From: Stutzerimonas stutzeri | GTDB lineage: Bacteria > Pseudomonadota > Gammaproteobacteria > Pseudomonadales > Pseudomonadaceae | Length of the DNA stretch: 64,000 bases | Assembly: GCF_024448715.1 (NCBI RefSeq) | Contig: NZ_JAMOHZ010000009.1 | Span: forward strand, 124,001 to 188,000 | Reading direction: 5' to 3' | Shown: piece after piece, positions 1 to 8,575 of the stretch | How the letters are laid out: each line of letters starts with the position of its first letter | How positions within the stretch are numbered: the stretch's first letter is position 1 | Notes under the pieces: model-generated | What the model was told of the DNA's origin: nothing | The model's database searches: none | The model's input: the letters and a program-made list of their open reading frames with translations, nothing else | Translations under genes and position numbers: made by a program

Positions 1-270
1 GCACGACTGCAACGTGCCCTGACGCACAGCCACGCCGATGTGCGGCTGGCCGCGCTGCAAGCGCTCCACAAGCAGGCACGCGGCGATGACAACGAACTGT
101 TTCTACCGATGCTCGGCGACAGCAGTTGGTGGGTCCGACAGGCGGCTGCCGACAGCCTGGCAACGCTGCCCGGCGCCACGCCCGACGGTTTGAAGCAGCT
201 GCTCGCGCATGTGCCAGACCGTTACGGCCAGGACGCACTGCGCCGCGCAATCGCGGAGGTACGGCGGTGA
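1..270 (+). CDS. HEAT-repeat protein, C-terminal fragment
   Basis: The reading frame is open from the first base of the window, so only the C-terminal 89 residues are visible. They are alpha-helical with the Ala/Leu-rich spacing of HEAT or PBS-lyase HEAT-like repeats: DVRLAALQAL followed about 35 residues later by WVRQAAADSLATL. Such repeats are usually protein-interaction scaffolds. The TGA stop overlaps the GTG start of the membrane glycosyltransferase that follows, so the two are translationally coupled and probably act together in making or exporting a surface glycan. That joint role is inferred from position only. The N-terminal part is outside the window and could carry another domain. 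Confidence 0.7.
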   Translation, partial: ARLQRALTHSHADVRLAALQALHKQARGDDNELFLPMLGDSSWWVRQAAADSLATLPGATPDGLKQLLAHVPDRYGQDALRRAIAEVRR

Positions 271-1667
271 CGTTCGACTGGCTGTGGTGGCTGCAACTGG
301 GCTTTATTCTCTATTTCCTGCTACTCAACGGCATGTACCTGCTGCTCAACGTTCTGTCGATGGTGAGCCTGATGGGGTACATCCGCCAGCGCGCCGAAAC
401 TGGCGAAATCGCGCCATACCTTGGCGTGGAGCCCCCGGTTTCGGTGCTGATGCCGGCGTTCAACGAGCAAGCGACTATCCGTACCTCAGTGCGTTCGATG
501 CTCCAGTTGCAATACCCTGACTTCGAAGTGGTGGTCATCAACGACGGCTCGAAGGACAACACCCTCGCCGTCCTGGTTGAGGAGTTCGAACTGGTGCCGC
601 ACCCCGAACCACTGCGCCAAGCGGTCGCGCACCAGCCGGTCGCGGCGATTTATCGCTCGCGCCGCTATGCCAATCTGCGGGTAATCGACAAGGCCAACGG
701 CGGCAAGGCGGACGCATTGAATGCAGGCATCAACGCGGCGCGTCACGGCCTGTTCTGTGGTGTCGACGCTGACTCCATTCTGCAGCGCGACAGCCTGCTG
801 CGTGTGGTTCAACCCTTCCTTGAAGACGAACGCACCGTGGCGGCTGGCGGTACCGTGCGCATCGCCAACGGTTCTGAGGTGCGTGGCGGCTTCCTGATCC
901 GCGCTGGGCTGCCGAGCAACTGGCTGGCGCGTTTCCAGATCGTCGAATACCTGCGTGCCTTTCTTTTCGGCCGCCTCGGCTGGTCGCCGATGAACGCCGT
1001 ACTGATCATCTCCGGCGCCTTCGGCCTGTTCGATCGCGAGCGGGTGATGGCCATCGGCGGCTACCGCACCGATACCGTTGGCGAGGACATGGAACTGGTC
1101 GTGCGGCTGCACCGCTACCACCGAGAGCGACGCATTCCGTACCGCATACGTTACTTGCCAGACCCGATCTGCTGGACCGAATGCCCGGAGGACCTGGGCA
1201 CGCTGGGACGTCAGCGCAGCCGCTGGCAGCGCGGGCTCGCGGAAAGCCTGAGCCGCCACGCGCGGCTTGCATTCAGTCTGCGCGGTGGCACGCCGGGTTG
1301 GCTGGCCTGGCCGTTCATGGCGCTTTTCGAATGGCTGGGCCCGCTGATCGAGTTGGCCGGCTACGGCTTCATGATCGGCGGGTTCGTGCTCGGAATAGTG
1401 TCCTATCAGGCACTGGCGGCGTTCCTGCTGGTGGCGATCGGTATGGGCATCTTGCTGTCGGTGAACGGCCTGTTGCTAGAAACCATATCGTTCCGCGTTT
1501 ATGAGCGTCGACGCGACATGCTGCGGCTGTTTCTAATGGCCGTGCTGGAGAACTTCGGTTACCGCCAGATCAACACAGCCTGGCGTTGCCGCGGGCTCTG
1601 GCAATGGTTCTCACGACGCAAGCATCAGTGGGGCGCGATGCGCCGCAGCGGGCGGTGGGGGCAGTAG
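267..1667 (+). CDS. Membrane-bound family 2 glycosyltransferase
   Basis: This 466-residue protein has an N-terminal membrane segment at about residues 8-38. A GT-A catalytic domain follows with PAFNE at 63-67, NDGS at 92-95, DADS at 167-170, GEDMEL at 272-277 and QRSRWQRG at 316-323. That D, D, D, QxxRW set is the signature of processive enzymes such as cellulose, hyaluronan and poly-N-acetylglucosamine synthases. Hydrophobic helices at about 343-402 complete the membrane part. The start is GTG at 267 because it overlaps the upstream stop and places the transmembrane helix at the N-terminus; a longer frame back to 126 only shadows the HEAT gene. It is likely the synthase of a secreted polysaccharide. 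The sugar cannot be read from sequence. Confidence 0.85.
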   Translation: MTFDWLWWLQLGFILYFLLLNGMYLLLNVLSMVSLMGYIRQRAETGEIAPYLGVEPPVSVLMPAFNEQATIRTSVRSMLQLQYPDFEVVVINDGSKDNTLAVLVEEFELVPHPEPLRQAVAHQPVAAIYRSRRYANLRVIDKANGGKADALNAGINAARHGLFCGVDADSILQRDSLLRVVQPFLEDERTVAAGGTVRIANGSEVRGGFLIRAGLPSNWLARFQIVEYLRAFLFGRLGWSPMNAVLIISGAFGLFDRERVMAIGGYRTDTVGEDMELVVRLHRYHRERRIPYRIRYLPDPICWTECPEDLGTLGRQRSRWQRGLAESLSRHARLAFSLRGGTPGWLAWPFMALFEWLGPLIELAGYGFMIGGFVLGIVSYQALAAFLLVAIGMGILLSVNGLLLETISFRVYERRRDMLRLFLMAVLENFGYRQINTAWRCRGLWQWFSRRKHQWGAMRRSGRWGQ

Positions 1668-1678
1668 GTCTCCCTTAA

Positions 1679-1740
1679 GCTTGAAGCCGGACGCATCGCC
1701 GGCGTCGCGCCATGCGGGCTGTCCGGCTTCAAGCGGCTTT
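1679..1740 (+). terminator. Long inverted repeat terminator between convergent genes
   Basis: A perfect 14-bp inverted repeat, GCTTGAAGCCGGAC at 1679-1692 and its complement at 1721-1734, encloses a GC-rich loop of about 28 bases. It is followed by a short T-run. It lies between the glycosyltransferase and the convergent aldehyde dehydrogenase, so it could end transcription from either side. Confidence 0.6.
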
Positions 1741-3234
1741 TTAAAGCTTTATCCAGGTCGCTTTCAGCTCGGTGTACTTGTCGAATGCATGTAGCGATTT
1801 GTCGCGGCCATTGCCCGACTGCTTGAAGCCACCGAACGGTGCGGTCATATCGCCGCCATCGTACTGATTGACCCAGACACTGCCGGCACGCAGCGCCTTG
1901 GCGGTCAGGTGAGCCTTGGACAGATCCGCCGTCCATACCGCAGCGGCGAGGCCGTACGGGGTGTCATTGGCGATAGCGACAGCTTCCGCAGCGGTATCGA
2001 AGGTGATCACTGACAGTACCGGGCCGAAGATTTCTTCCTGCGCGATCTTCATGGCGTTGCTGACGCCGTCGAAAATGGTTGGCTCAACATACAGGCCGCC
2101 CGTGTCTTCCATGGTCCGCTGGCCTCCGATGAGCACATGGGCGCCATCGTTGCGACCGGCCTGGATATAACCGAGTACGGTATCGAGTTGCTGGGTATCG
2201 ACCAGTGCGCCGACATTCGTGGCCGGGTCCAGCGGATTACCCGGCTTCCAACCCTTGAGCGCCTCGACCACCAGCGGCAGAAAACGCTCCTTCACCGCGC
2301 TTTCCACTAGCAGACGCGAGCCGGCGGTGCAGACTTCCCCTTGGTTGAAAGCGATGGCGCCAGCGGCGGATTGTGCCGCGGCTTCGAGATCGGGCGCATC
2401 GGCGAAGACGATGTTCGGGCTCTTGCCGCCCGCCTCCAGCCAGACGCGTTTCATATTCGATTCGCCGGCATAGATCATCAACTGCTTGGCGACCCGCGTG
2501 GAGCCGGTGAAGACCAGGGTGTCGACATCCATATGCAACGCCAGCGCCTTGCCCACGGTGTGTCCATAGCCCGGCAGCACGTTGAGCACGCCTGGTGGGA
2601 TACCGGCCTCGATAGCCAGCTGCGCCACGCGGATCGCGGTCAACGGTGACTTTTCGGACGGCTTGAGTACTACGGAGTTGCCGGTGGACAGCGCCGGGCC
2701 AAGCTTCCAGCAGGCCATCATCAACGGAAAATTCCACGGCACGATGGCCGCCACCACCCCAACGGGTTCGCGCGTGACCAGGCCCAGTTGGTTATGTGGC
2801 GTCGCTGCCACTTCGTCGTAGATTTTGTCGATCGCCTCGCCACTCCAGCGCAGCGCTCGTGCCGCACCCGGAATATCCACGCTCAGTGCATCGCTGATCG
2901 GCTTGCCCATGTCGAGGGTTTCCAGCAGTGCCAGCTCCTCGGCATTGGCTTCGAGCAAATCGGCAAAACGGATCATCACCGCCTTGCGCTTGGCCGGCGC
3001 CAAACGCGACCAGACGCCAGACTCGAACGCCATACGCGCGCTGATCACGGCTCGGTCAGCGTCCGCGTCGTCACAACTTGCGACCTGCGCCAGAACCCGG
3101 CCATCCACCGGGCTGATGCAATCGAAGCTGGCGCCGGCGCTGGATGTGGTGTATTCGCCCTGGATGAAAGCCCGTCCTTCGATGCGCAGGTCACGGGCAC
3201 GCTGTTGCCAATCGGCGAGTGTCAGGGTGGTCAT
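1741..3234 (-). CDS. kauB: Aldehyde dehydrogenase, KauB/PuuC type
   Basis: A 497-residue NAD(P)-dependent aldehyde dehydrogenase of normal family length. Visible landmarks are PWNFP (Asn168), the FTGSTRV cofactor loop at about 242-248, the general base Glu267 in LEAGG, and the nucleophile Cys302 in GEVCTAG. Overall it resembles gamma-glutamyl-gamma-aminobutyraldehyde and 4-guanidinobutyraldehyde dehydrogenases (PuuC, KauB), which oxidise omega-amino aldehydes from polyamine or arginine breakdown. A class III aminotransferase is divergent from it across about 200 bases, the same pairing as kauB with gabT2/spuC-like genes in pseudomonads. That context supports polyamine/omega-amino acid catabolism. 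The precise aldehyde is inferred. Confidence 0.85.
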   Translation of the reverse strand: MTTLTLADWQQRARDLRIEGRAFIQGEYTTSSAGASFDCISPVDGRVLAQVASCDDADADRAVISARMAFESGVWSRLAPAKRKAVMIRFADLLEANAEELALLETLDMGKPISDALSVDIPGAARALRWSGEAIDKIYDEVAATPHNQLGLVTREPVGVVAAIVPWNFPLMMACWKLGPALSTGNSVVLKPSEKSPLTAIRVAQLAIEAGIPPGVLNVLPGYGHTVGKALALHMDVDTLVFTGSTRVAKQLMIYAGESNMKRVWLEAGGKSPNIVFADAPDLEAAAQSAAGAIAFNQGEVCTAGSRLLVESAVKERFLPLVVEALKGWKPGNPLDPATNVGALVDTQQLDTVLGYIQAGRNDGAHVLIGGQRTMEDTGGLYVEPTIFDGVSNAMKIAQEEIFGPVLSVITFDTAAEAVAIANDTPYGLAAAVWTADLSKAHLTAKALRAGSVWVNQYDGGDMTAPFGGFKQSGNGRDKSLHAFDKYTELKATWIKL

Positions 3235-3438
3235 GGAGCATCCTCGGTATTTGTCGAATAATCAAAAAAGGCACCCTAAACCAGCGATACCAGACCTATC
3301 AATATTTTTTACGAAATGGCGGTTTCAGCCTTGTTTTGTTCGTTTTATTAAACATAGACTCGATGGAGCCGCGAAGCGAGCGGCGTGTGCCTCCTTAGAG
3401 CATAGAACACCGAACCCACGAATTTTCCGGAGCGAGCC

Positions 3439-4758
3439 ATGGCCAACGAACCCGCCGCATCTGCCGATCATTTCTGGATGCCCTTCACTGCCAATCGTCA
3501 GTTCAAAGGCAGCCCGCGTCTATTGGAAAGCGCCGAAGGCATGTATTACACGGACACCGACGGGCGCCGGGTAATCGATGGCACGGCGGGGCTTTGGTGT
3601 TGCAACGCCGGTCACGGCCGCCGGGAAATCACCGAGGCGGTGAGCAAGCAGATCGCTCGAATGGATTTCGCACCGACCTTTCAGATGGGACATCCGCTGC
3701 CATTCGAACTGGCCGAACGTCTGGCGCAGATAAGCCCGGCCGGGCTCAATCGTGTGTTCTTCACCAACTCCGGTTCCGAATCTGCCGATACCGCTTTGAA
3801 AGTCGCGCTGGCCTACCAGCGGGCGATAGGCCAAGGCAGCCGCACCCGCTTGATCGGTCGCGAACTGGCCTATCACGGCGTTGGCTTCGGTGGCATTTCA
3901 GTGGGGGGCATGGCCAACAATCGCAAGGCTTTCGGTGCGCTGTTACCGGGCGTCGATCATCTGCCGCACACCCTTGACCTACAGCGCAACGCGTTCAGCA
4001 AGGGCCTGCCGCAGCACGGCGTGGAAAAGGCCGAAGAGCTGGAGCGGCTGGTCACCCTGCACGGCGCTGAAAATATCGCCGCGGTAATCGTAGAGCCGAT
4101 GTCCGGGTCGGCCGGAGTGGTTCTACCGCCGCAGGGCTATCTGCAGCGGCTACGCGAGATCACCGCTAAACACGGCATTTTGCTGATCTTCGATGAGGTG
4201 ATCACTGGCTTCGGACGGGTTGGCGAGGCGTTTGCTGCCCAGCGTTGGGGCGTGACGCCGGACATTCTCACCTGCGCTAAAGGCCTGACCAATGGCGCGA
4301 TTCCAATGGGTGCGGTGTTCGTCGACGAGAAGATTCACGACGCTTTCATGCATGGCCCGGAAAGCACCATCGAGTTTTTCCACGGCTACACCTATTCAGG
4401 ACATCCAGTAGCCTGCGCCGCCGCACTGGCAACCCAAGAGATCTATCAGCGAGAGAACCTGTTCCAGAAAGCCATCGAAATCGAAAGCTACTGGCAGGAT
4501 GCGCTGTTCAGCCTGCAGGGTCTGCCGAACGTGACCGATATCCGCACCGTCGGCCTGGTGGCGGGCATCCAGTTTTCCGCTCACGCCGATGGCGTCGGCA
4601 AACGCGGTTACGAGGTATTCCGTCAGTGTTTCGAGGATGGATTGCTGGCCCGCGCCAGCGGCGACACCATTGCTTTGTCGCCGGCGCTGATTGTCGAGCG
4701 CGAGCACATCGATGCGATGATCGAGCGCCTGGCCGATGCCATTCGCAAGGCCGCCTGA
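3439..4758 (+). CDS. Class III omega-amino acid:pyruvate aminotransferase
   Basis: A 439-residue PLP-dependent class III aminotransferase. It shows the GSES phosphate-binding region at about 112-115, YHG at 145-147, the pyridine-binding aspartate in FDEV (Asp252), and the Schiff-base lysine Lys281 in TCAKG. The start MANEPAA is preceded by GGAGCGAGCC. The sequence is closest in style to beta-alanine/omega-amino acid:pyruvate transaminases (gabT2 or PA5313-like). It would remove amino groups from beta-alanine, GABA or polyamine derivatives, producing semialdehydes for the neighbouring dehydrogenase. The 3235-3438 spacer is AT-rich and holds both divergent promoters. The exact substrate is not determined. 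Confidence 0.85.
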   Translation: MANEPAASADHFWMPFTANRQFKGSPRLLESAEGMYYTDTDGRRVIDGTAGLWCCNAGHGRREITEAVSKQIARMDFAPTFQMGHPLPFELAERLAQISPAGLNRVFFTNSGSESADTALKVALAYQRAIGQGSRTRLIGRELAYHGVGFGGISVGGMANNRKAFGALLPGVDHLPHTLDLQRNAFSKGLPQHGVEKAEELERLVTLHGAENIAAVIVEPMSGSAGVVLPPQGYLQRLREITAKHGILLIFDEVITGFGRVGEAFAAQRWGVTPDILTCAKGLTNGAIPMGAVFVDEKIHDAFMHGPESTIEFFHGYTYSGHPVACAAALATQEIYQRENLFQKAIEIESYWQDALFSLQGLPNVTDIRTVGLVAGIQFSAHADGVGKRGYEVFRQCFEDGLLARASGDTIALSPALIVEREHIDAMIERLADAIRKAA

Positions 4759-4783
4759 CCGAAGCCGCATCGCCAAAAACGAA

Positions 4784-4807
4784 AAAACCCGCCGAGAGGC
4801 GGGTTTT
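4784..4807 (+). terminator. Bidirectional intrinsic terminator
   Basis: AAAACCCGCC, a GAGA loop and GGCGGGTTTT form a perfect 10-bp stem with A-tract and T-tract flanks. It lies between the aminotransferase and the convergent rpmG and can serve both. Confidence 0.9.
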
Positions 4808-4825
4808 CCTTCAAGGGCCGATCAA

Positions 4826-4981
4826 TTACTTGATCTTAGCTTCCTTGTACATCACGTGCTTGCGTACGACTGGATCGAATTTCTTGATTTCGAGCTTGTC
4901 GGGGGTGGTGCGCTTGTTCTTATCGGTGGTGTAGAAATGGCCGGTACCGGCGCTGGACACCAAACGGATCAGGTCACGCAT
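4826..4981 (-). CDS. rpmG: 50S ribosomal protein L33
   Basis: A 51-residue basic protein starting [19 protein letters not shown] and ending [11 protein letters not shown], diagnostic of L33. It has no cysteine pairs, so it is the zinc-independent form. It lies 11 bp behind rpmB on the same strand with an AAGGAG-like site, the usual rpmB-rpmG operon. It ends before a strong bidirectional terminator shared with the aminotransferase gene. Confidence 0.97.
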   Translation of the reverse strand: MRDLIRLVSSAGTGHFYTTDKNKRTTPDKLEIKKFDPVVRKHVMYKEAKIK

Positions 4982-4992
4982 GATAATTCTCC

Positions 4993-5229
4993 TTAAACCT
5001 TTTCGCCGCGAGCGCGGATTTCAGCCAGAACGGCGTCGATGCCGCGCTTGTCGATAACGCGCATGCCCTTGGCGGTCAAACGCAGACGTACGAAGCGGTT
5101 CTCGGACTCGACCCAGAAGCGGTGATGCTGCAGGTTCGGCAGAAAACGACGACGGGTTTTGTTGTTCGCGTGGGAAATGTTGTTCCCGGTTACCGGACCC
5201 TTACCGGTAACTTGACAGACTCTCGACAT
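4993..5229 (-). CDS. rpmB: 50S ribosomal protein L28
   Basis: A 78-residue protein beginning [17 protein letters not shown] and containing the conserved [13 protein letters not shown] segment, the normal L28 length and sequence. It is the first gene of the rpmB-rpmG operon. Its promoter must lie in the 5230-5809 spacer. Confidence 0.97.
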   Translation of the reverse strand: MSRVCQVTGKGPVTGNNISHANNKTRRRFLPNLQHHRFWVESENRFVRLRLTAKGMRVIDKRGIDAVLAEIRARGEKV

Positions 5230-5809
5230 GCCTCAGCCCTCTAAAACCACATGCCCAACCCGGCATGGGTTGGCCGCTTGAATTCAATTGTCTTTTTGGC
5301 GCTCAGCGCCACGTTTCGTTGGGGTCTTACCGGCTACGCTGCATGCGAAGAAACCGGGCCCCTAGAAAAGAGCGCTGCTTTATATCAGAAAGCTCCCTGA
5401 GCAACAAGCGCGGAGTGACTTTTCCTTGCTAGCTGTGCAACCCCAAACGCGCCGCAGACGGCGCTTGTGCCAGGCTTGCAGCGATCTGCCGTTCGTCGCG
5501 CTGCCAGACGGTTACTTTCCTTAATATAAAGAACGGATGACACCGAACTGTCGCTTGAACCATCGCGGTCACGCTTCGCCACACCTCCTTCGGTACAACG
5601 GCTTTCAAACCGTTAAGTTAGCTTGTCGGGACCATGGGTGAATTATCATTTTACTGTGCGAAATGTTGTGTCGTTAAACGATACTATGCGCTAACTTTTG
5701 TACATCAATAACAACGACGCCAGCTTCAGCGCGCGGAATCTGCCAGTCAATAAGGCGATCTGCTATCGTTCGCCCCCGCTGCCCACTACCAGACAGAACC
5801 GATACCACC
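5230..5809. other. Spacer between divergent rpmB and iclR-type gene
   Basis: About 580 bases separate the divergent rpmB and the IclR-type regulator gene. Open frames on the minus strand here look like chance. The part near 5640-5700 is AT-rich (TTATCATTTTACTG, GTTAAACGATACTATG) and suits a promoter with an operator for the downstream regulator. I see no RNA gene. Confidence 0.4.
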
Positions 5810-6592
5810 ATGAGCGACATCGAAGATACCGAGAGCCCCAAGGACCGCAAATTCGTCGAGGCTCTTTCCCGCGGCCTGGATGTGTTGCGCGCCTTTACCC
5901 ACGGCTCGGTGGTGATGGGCAATCAGGACATCGCTCGGATCACTGGGCTGCCCAAACCCACCGTGTCGCGCATGACCTACACGCTGACCAAGCTCGGCTA
6001 CCTCAGCTACTCGCAGCAGCTGGAGAAGTACCAGCTCGACTCCGGCGTGCTCGCACTGGGCTACGCCTACGTTTCCAACCTTCGTGTGCGCCAGCTGGCC
6101 AAGCCCTATATGGACGAGTTCGCCCGTCGTACCAATACAACGGTCGGTCTGACCTGCCGCGATCGTCTGTCGATGATCTATATCGAGAATTGCCGCCCCG
6201 CCGAAGTTTCGACGCTGCGCATGGATGCCGGCGTGCGCCTGCCACTGGCCACCACCTCCGCTGGTCGCGCCTTTCTAGCAGCCACGCCGGAAAAGGAGCG
6301 CGAACATCTAATGGCGGCACTGGAAACCAAGTATGGCGACGACTGGCCGGCGATGCAGCAGTCGCTGGAGGAATCGTTCAGGGAGTTCCGTCAGCACGGC
6401 TTCTGCCTGTCACTGGGCGATTGGGACCGCAACGTGAAAGCCGCTGGTGTGCCGCTGCACCTGGCCGATGGCAGTATCATGGCGCTGACCTGCGGCGCAC
6501 CGTCGTTCCAGCTCAGCGAGGAAACCCTGAAGGGATCCCTGGCGCACCAGCTGGAAATGCTCGCGCGCGATATCGAAAGTCTGGGCGTCTGA
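5810..6592 (+). CDS. IclR-family transcriptional regulator
   Basis: A 260-residue protein with the IclR architecture. The winged helix-turn-helix is at about residues 15-75 (ALSRGLDVLRAF, then IARITGLPKPTVSRMTYTL). A GAF-like effector domain covers about 90-255, with LPLATTSAGRAFLA and an acidic GDWDRNVKAAGVPL segment typical of the ligand pocket. Family members of this subgroup control aromatic or fatty-acid catabolism (PcaR, PobR-IclR, KdgR). It is not adjacent to an obvious target: a TetR gene converges on it 14 bp downstream. The closest catabolic units are the acyl-CoA operon 2 kb away and the hydrolase. The target is unknown. Confidence 0.85.
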   Translation: MSDIEDTESPKDRKFVEALSRGLDVLRAFTHGSVVMGNQDIARITGLPKPTVSRMTYTLTKLGYLSYSQQLEKYQLDSGVLALGYAYVSNLRVRQLAKPYMDEFARRTNTTVGLTCRDRLSMIYIENCRPAEVSTLRMDAGVRLPLATTSAGRAFLAATPEKEREHLMAALETKYGDDWPAMQQSLEESFREFRQHGFCLSLGDWDRNVKAAGVPLHLADGSIMALTCGAPSFQLSEETLKGSLAHQLEMLARDIESLGV

Positions 6593-6606
6593 GCCTAGCG
6601 CTGCCA

Positions 6607-7185
6607 CTAGACCCTGACGCTGGCCCAAGCGATCTCGGCGAGCAGATCGCGACAGTCGGCCAGTTTCGTTCGCGAACGCCCGGCTAGCCAATTGCGCGCC
6701 ATGTCATGACAGGGTCCGATGACCACCGCTAGAAAGCAATCGCCCGGCATCCGTCGAAAGGCCCCGCTTTCACGGTGGCGCCGCAGGATCGCCCCGACCC
6801 GCTCGCCATGGGCATGATTGACCTCACGCAGTCGTTCACCCATCTCCCCGGCCTCGACCCGCCCACGGTTGTGCAGGACGAAGCGTGCCCAATCCGGGTT
6901 CGCGACGACCCAGTCAATATAGCTGGTGACGAACAGCCTGACGCATGCCTCGGCATCCAGCGTCTCGATCAGCCCGGCCTCGAGCAGCGCGGCATACTCA
7001 CCGATGCCTTCCAGATACAGCGCAGCAATGATTCGCTCGCGGTTCCCAAAGTGGTGATAGAGGCTGCCGATGCTCGCACCGGAACGGTCGCGGATCATTT
7101 CGATGGTGGTGGCCTCCACCCCATGCTCGGTAAAACAGGCCAGCGCGGCCTGAAGAATTTCCTGCTTGCGACTACTACGGGCCAT
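6607..7185 (-). CDS. TetR-family repressor
   Basis: A 192-residue protein with an N-terminal TetR helix-turn-helix at about residues 5-52 (ILQAALACFTEHGVEATT, then GSLYHHFGNRERI) and a helical ligand-binding C-terminal domain. It is divergent from an alpha/beta hydrolase gene, with a symmetrical site of 26 bp in the shared 99-bp spacer. It most likely represses itself and the hydrolase until a small hydrophobic ligand binds. It converges with the IclR gene. Confidence 0.85.
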   Translation of the reverse strand: MARSSRKQEILQAALACFTEHGVEATTIEMIRDRSGASIGSLYHHFGNRERIIAALYLEGIGEYAALLEAGLIETLDAEACVRLFVTSYIDWVVANPDWARFVLHNRGRVEAGEMGERLREVNHAHGERVGAILRRHRESGAFRRMPGDCFLAVVIGPCHDMARNWLAGRSRTKLADCRDLLAEIAWASVRV

Positions 7186-7204
7186 TCGGGCTCCAAAGCT
7201 TACT

Positions 7205-7230
7205 AGAATAATTTTCTAGAATTATATTCT
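7205..7230. promoter_or_regulatory. Probable TetR operator
   Basis: The site has outer arms AGAATA (7205-7210) and TATTCT (7225-7230) around a perfect TTCTAGAA core (7214-7221), all centred on 7217.5. Its size and dyad symmetry suit a TetR dimer. It lies 20 bp upstream of the repressor start in the divergent spacer with the hydrolase. Confidence 0.6.
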
Positions 7231-7284
7231 GCCGTTCGTATACTGCATCGCTCAGGCAATTCAAATAGTGCGGAGAACAACAAA

Positions 7285-8187
7285 ATGGCGACGATACAGG
7301 CTGATGAGCGTTCGATCGACAACGGCAACGGCCACCTTCTGTCCAGTTACTGGTACCTACCGAGCAGCGCGCCACGCGGCGCCGTGCTGATCGCACCGGC
7401 GATGGGTGTGAAGCAACGTTTCTACGCCGATTTCGCCCGCTGGCTGGCCGACCGCGGCTATCTGGTTGTCACCTTCGATTACCTGGGCATGGGCCGCTCC
7501 CGTCGGATGCCGCTGCGCAAGCTCCAGGTCGACATTCTCGACTGGGCCCGGCACGACTGCAGCGCAGTACTCGCGGCAGTGGCCGAAGCTGCTGACGATC
7601 TACCGCTGTACTGGATCGGCCACAGCGTCGGCGCGCAGATCCTACCCCTGGTAAAAGGTCATGAACGGCTTACCCGTATCGTCACCATCGCGGCCGGCAG
7701 CGGCTACTGGCGCGAAAACAGCCCACAGATCCGCCGCAAGGCGTGGCTGCTCTGGCACGGGCTGGCTCCGCTGCTCACGGCGCTGACGGGCTACTTTCCC
7801 GGCGATCGCATCGGTGCGGTCGGTGATCTGCCGGCAGGCGTGATACGCCAGTGGCGTCGCTGGTGTCTGCATCCAGAATATCTGGTCGGCGTCGAAGGCG
7901 AGCCCATGCAACGCGCTTTCGACGCCGTGCGAACGCCGATGACTTCGCTCTCCTTCACCGACGACGAAATGATGTCTGCGCGCAACACCGAGTCGTTGCA
8001 CGGCTTCTATACCGGCGCACCGAAGAGCATGCAGCGCATCGCCCCCAGTGAAGTCGGGGCAGATCGCATCGGTCACTTCGGGTTCTTTCGCGAGACCTTC
8101 ACACCGACGCTCTGGTCGAAGTACCTGCTACCGGAGCTCGAATGCGCCAGCCGTGACCAGGCGATTGCATTGGAAGCGGCGAGATAG
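7285..8187 (+). CDS. Alpha/beta-fold hydrolase
   Basis: A 300-residue alpha/beta hydrolase. It has an oxyanion-type strand VLIAPAMG at about 34-41, FDYLGMGRS at 64-72 and the nucleophile elbow GHSVG with Ser114. A late histidine in IGHFGFF is a plausible catalytic His. No signal peptide is seen, so it is cytoplasmic. The family includes esterases and monoacylglycerol lipase-like enzymes; the substrate is unknown. Its divergent TetR neighbour and the operator between them suggest induction by a hydrophobic compound. The start ATG at 7285 follows GGAGAACAACAAA. Confidence 0.8.
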   Translation: MATIQADERSIDNGNGHLLSSYWYLPSSAPRGAVLIAPAMGVKQRFYADFARWLADRGYLVVTFDYLGMGRSRRMPLRKLQVDILDWARHDCSAVLAAVAEAADDLPLYWIGHSVGAQILPLVKGHERLTRIVTIAAGSGYWRENSPQIRRKAWLLWHGLAPLLTALTGYFPGDRIGAVGDLPAGVIRQWRRWCLHPEYLVGVEGEPMQRAFDAVRTPMTSLSFTDDEMMSARNTESLHGFYTGAPKSMQRIAPSEVGADRIGHFGFFRETFTPTLWSKYLLPELECASRDQAIALEAAR

Positions 8188-8245
8188 CCGACGCCTGGAT
8201 ATGAAAGGAAATACGTCTTAGGCCATACCCACTGCAGTTGTCCCT

Positions 8246-8336
8246 TCGCGAGCAAGCTCGCTCCTACAAATGCGGTGGAACGAGGCAATTACCTTCTGGG
8301 GAAATTCTTGACTGTAGGAGCGAGCTTGCTCGCGAA
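8246..8336. repeat. Pseudomonas REP pair, GAGCAAGCTCGC type
   Basis: Two inverted copies of a REP palindrome face each other at 8246-8268 (CGCGAGCAAGCTCGCTCCTA) and 8313-8336 (TAGGAGCGAGCTTGCTCGCG). This head-to-head pair is the usual mobile REPIN-like unit of pseudomonads. Confidence 0.8.
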
Positions 8337-8394
8337 TCCCCAGCCACAAAAACCCGCTCTTGAGAGTGGGTTTCCAGTATTACGATTCCGTGCC

Positions 8395-8466
8395 GTAGGG
8401 TGGGCTTCAGCCCACCGCCAGCATCACAACGGTGGGCTGAAGCGGAACGCCGCCCGGCCCACCTAC
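8395..8466. repeat. Inverted repeat of the GTAGGGTGGGCTTCAGCCCAC family
   Basis: GTAGGGTGGGCTTCAGCCCA at 8395-8414 is followed by GGTGGGCTGAAGC at 8431 and a degraded GCCCACCTAC end near 8457-8466. The same element family recurs at 41829-42026. It fills the rest of the 388-base spacer between the hydrolase and the acyl-CoA operon, which holds no gene. Confidence 0.7.
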
Positions 8467-8535
8467 AAAAGCGCCGTTCTGCCTCCTTACCTATGGGTGA
8501 TGCCTTAGCGCCGGGGACATGCCTGTAAAAGCAAA

Positions 8536-8555
8536 ACCGGGCCATGGGCCCGGTT
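8536..8555 (-). terminator. Terminator of the acyl-CoA operon
   Basis: AACCGGGCCATGGGCCCGGTT-type perfect palindrome, with A residues on the plus strand that give a U-run for minus-strand transcripts. It lies 20 bp past the last acyl-CoA dehydrogenase stop. Confidence 0.75.
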
Positions 8556-8575
8556 GCTGTGCCGCGATCAGGCGA

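Noticed and set aside
486-1259. Long minus-strand frame inside the glycosyltransferase gene
   Set aside because: It is a codon-bias shadow in high-GC DNA. The plus frame carries all catalytic motifs.
8246-8466. Possible CRISPR-like array from repeated palindromes
   Set aside because: The repeats alternate in orientation and belong to REP families, without regular spacers.
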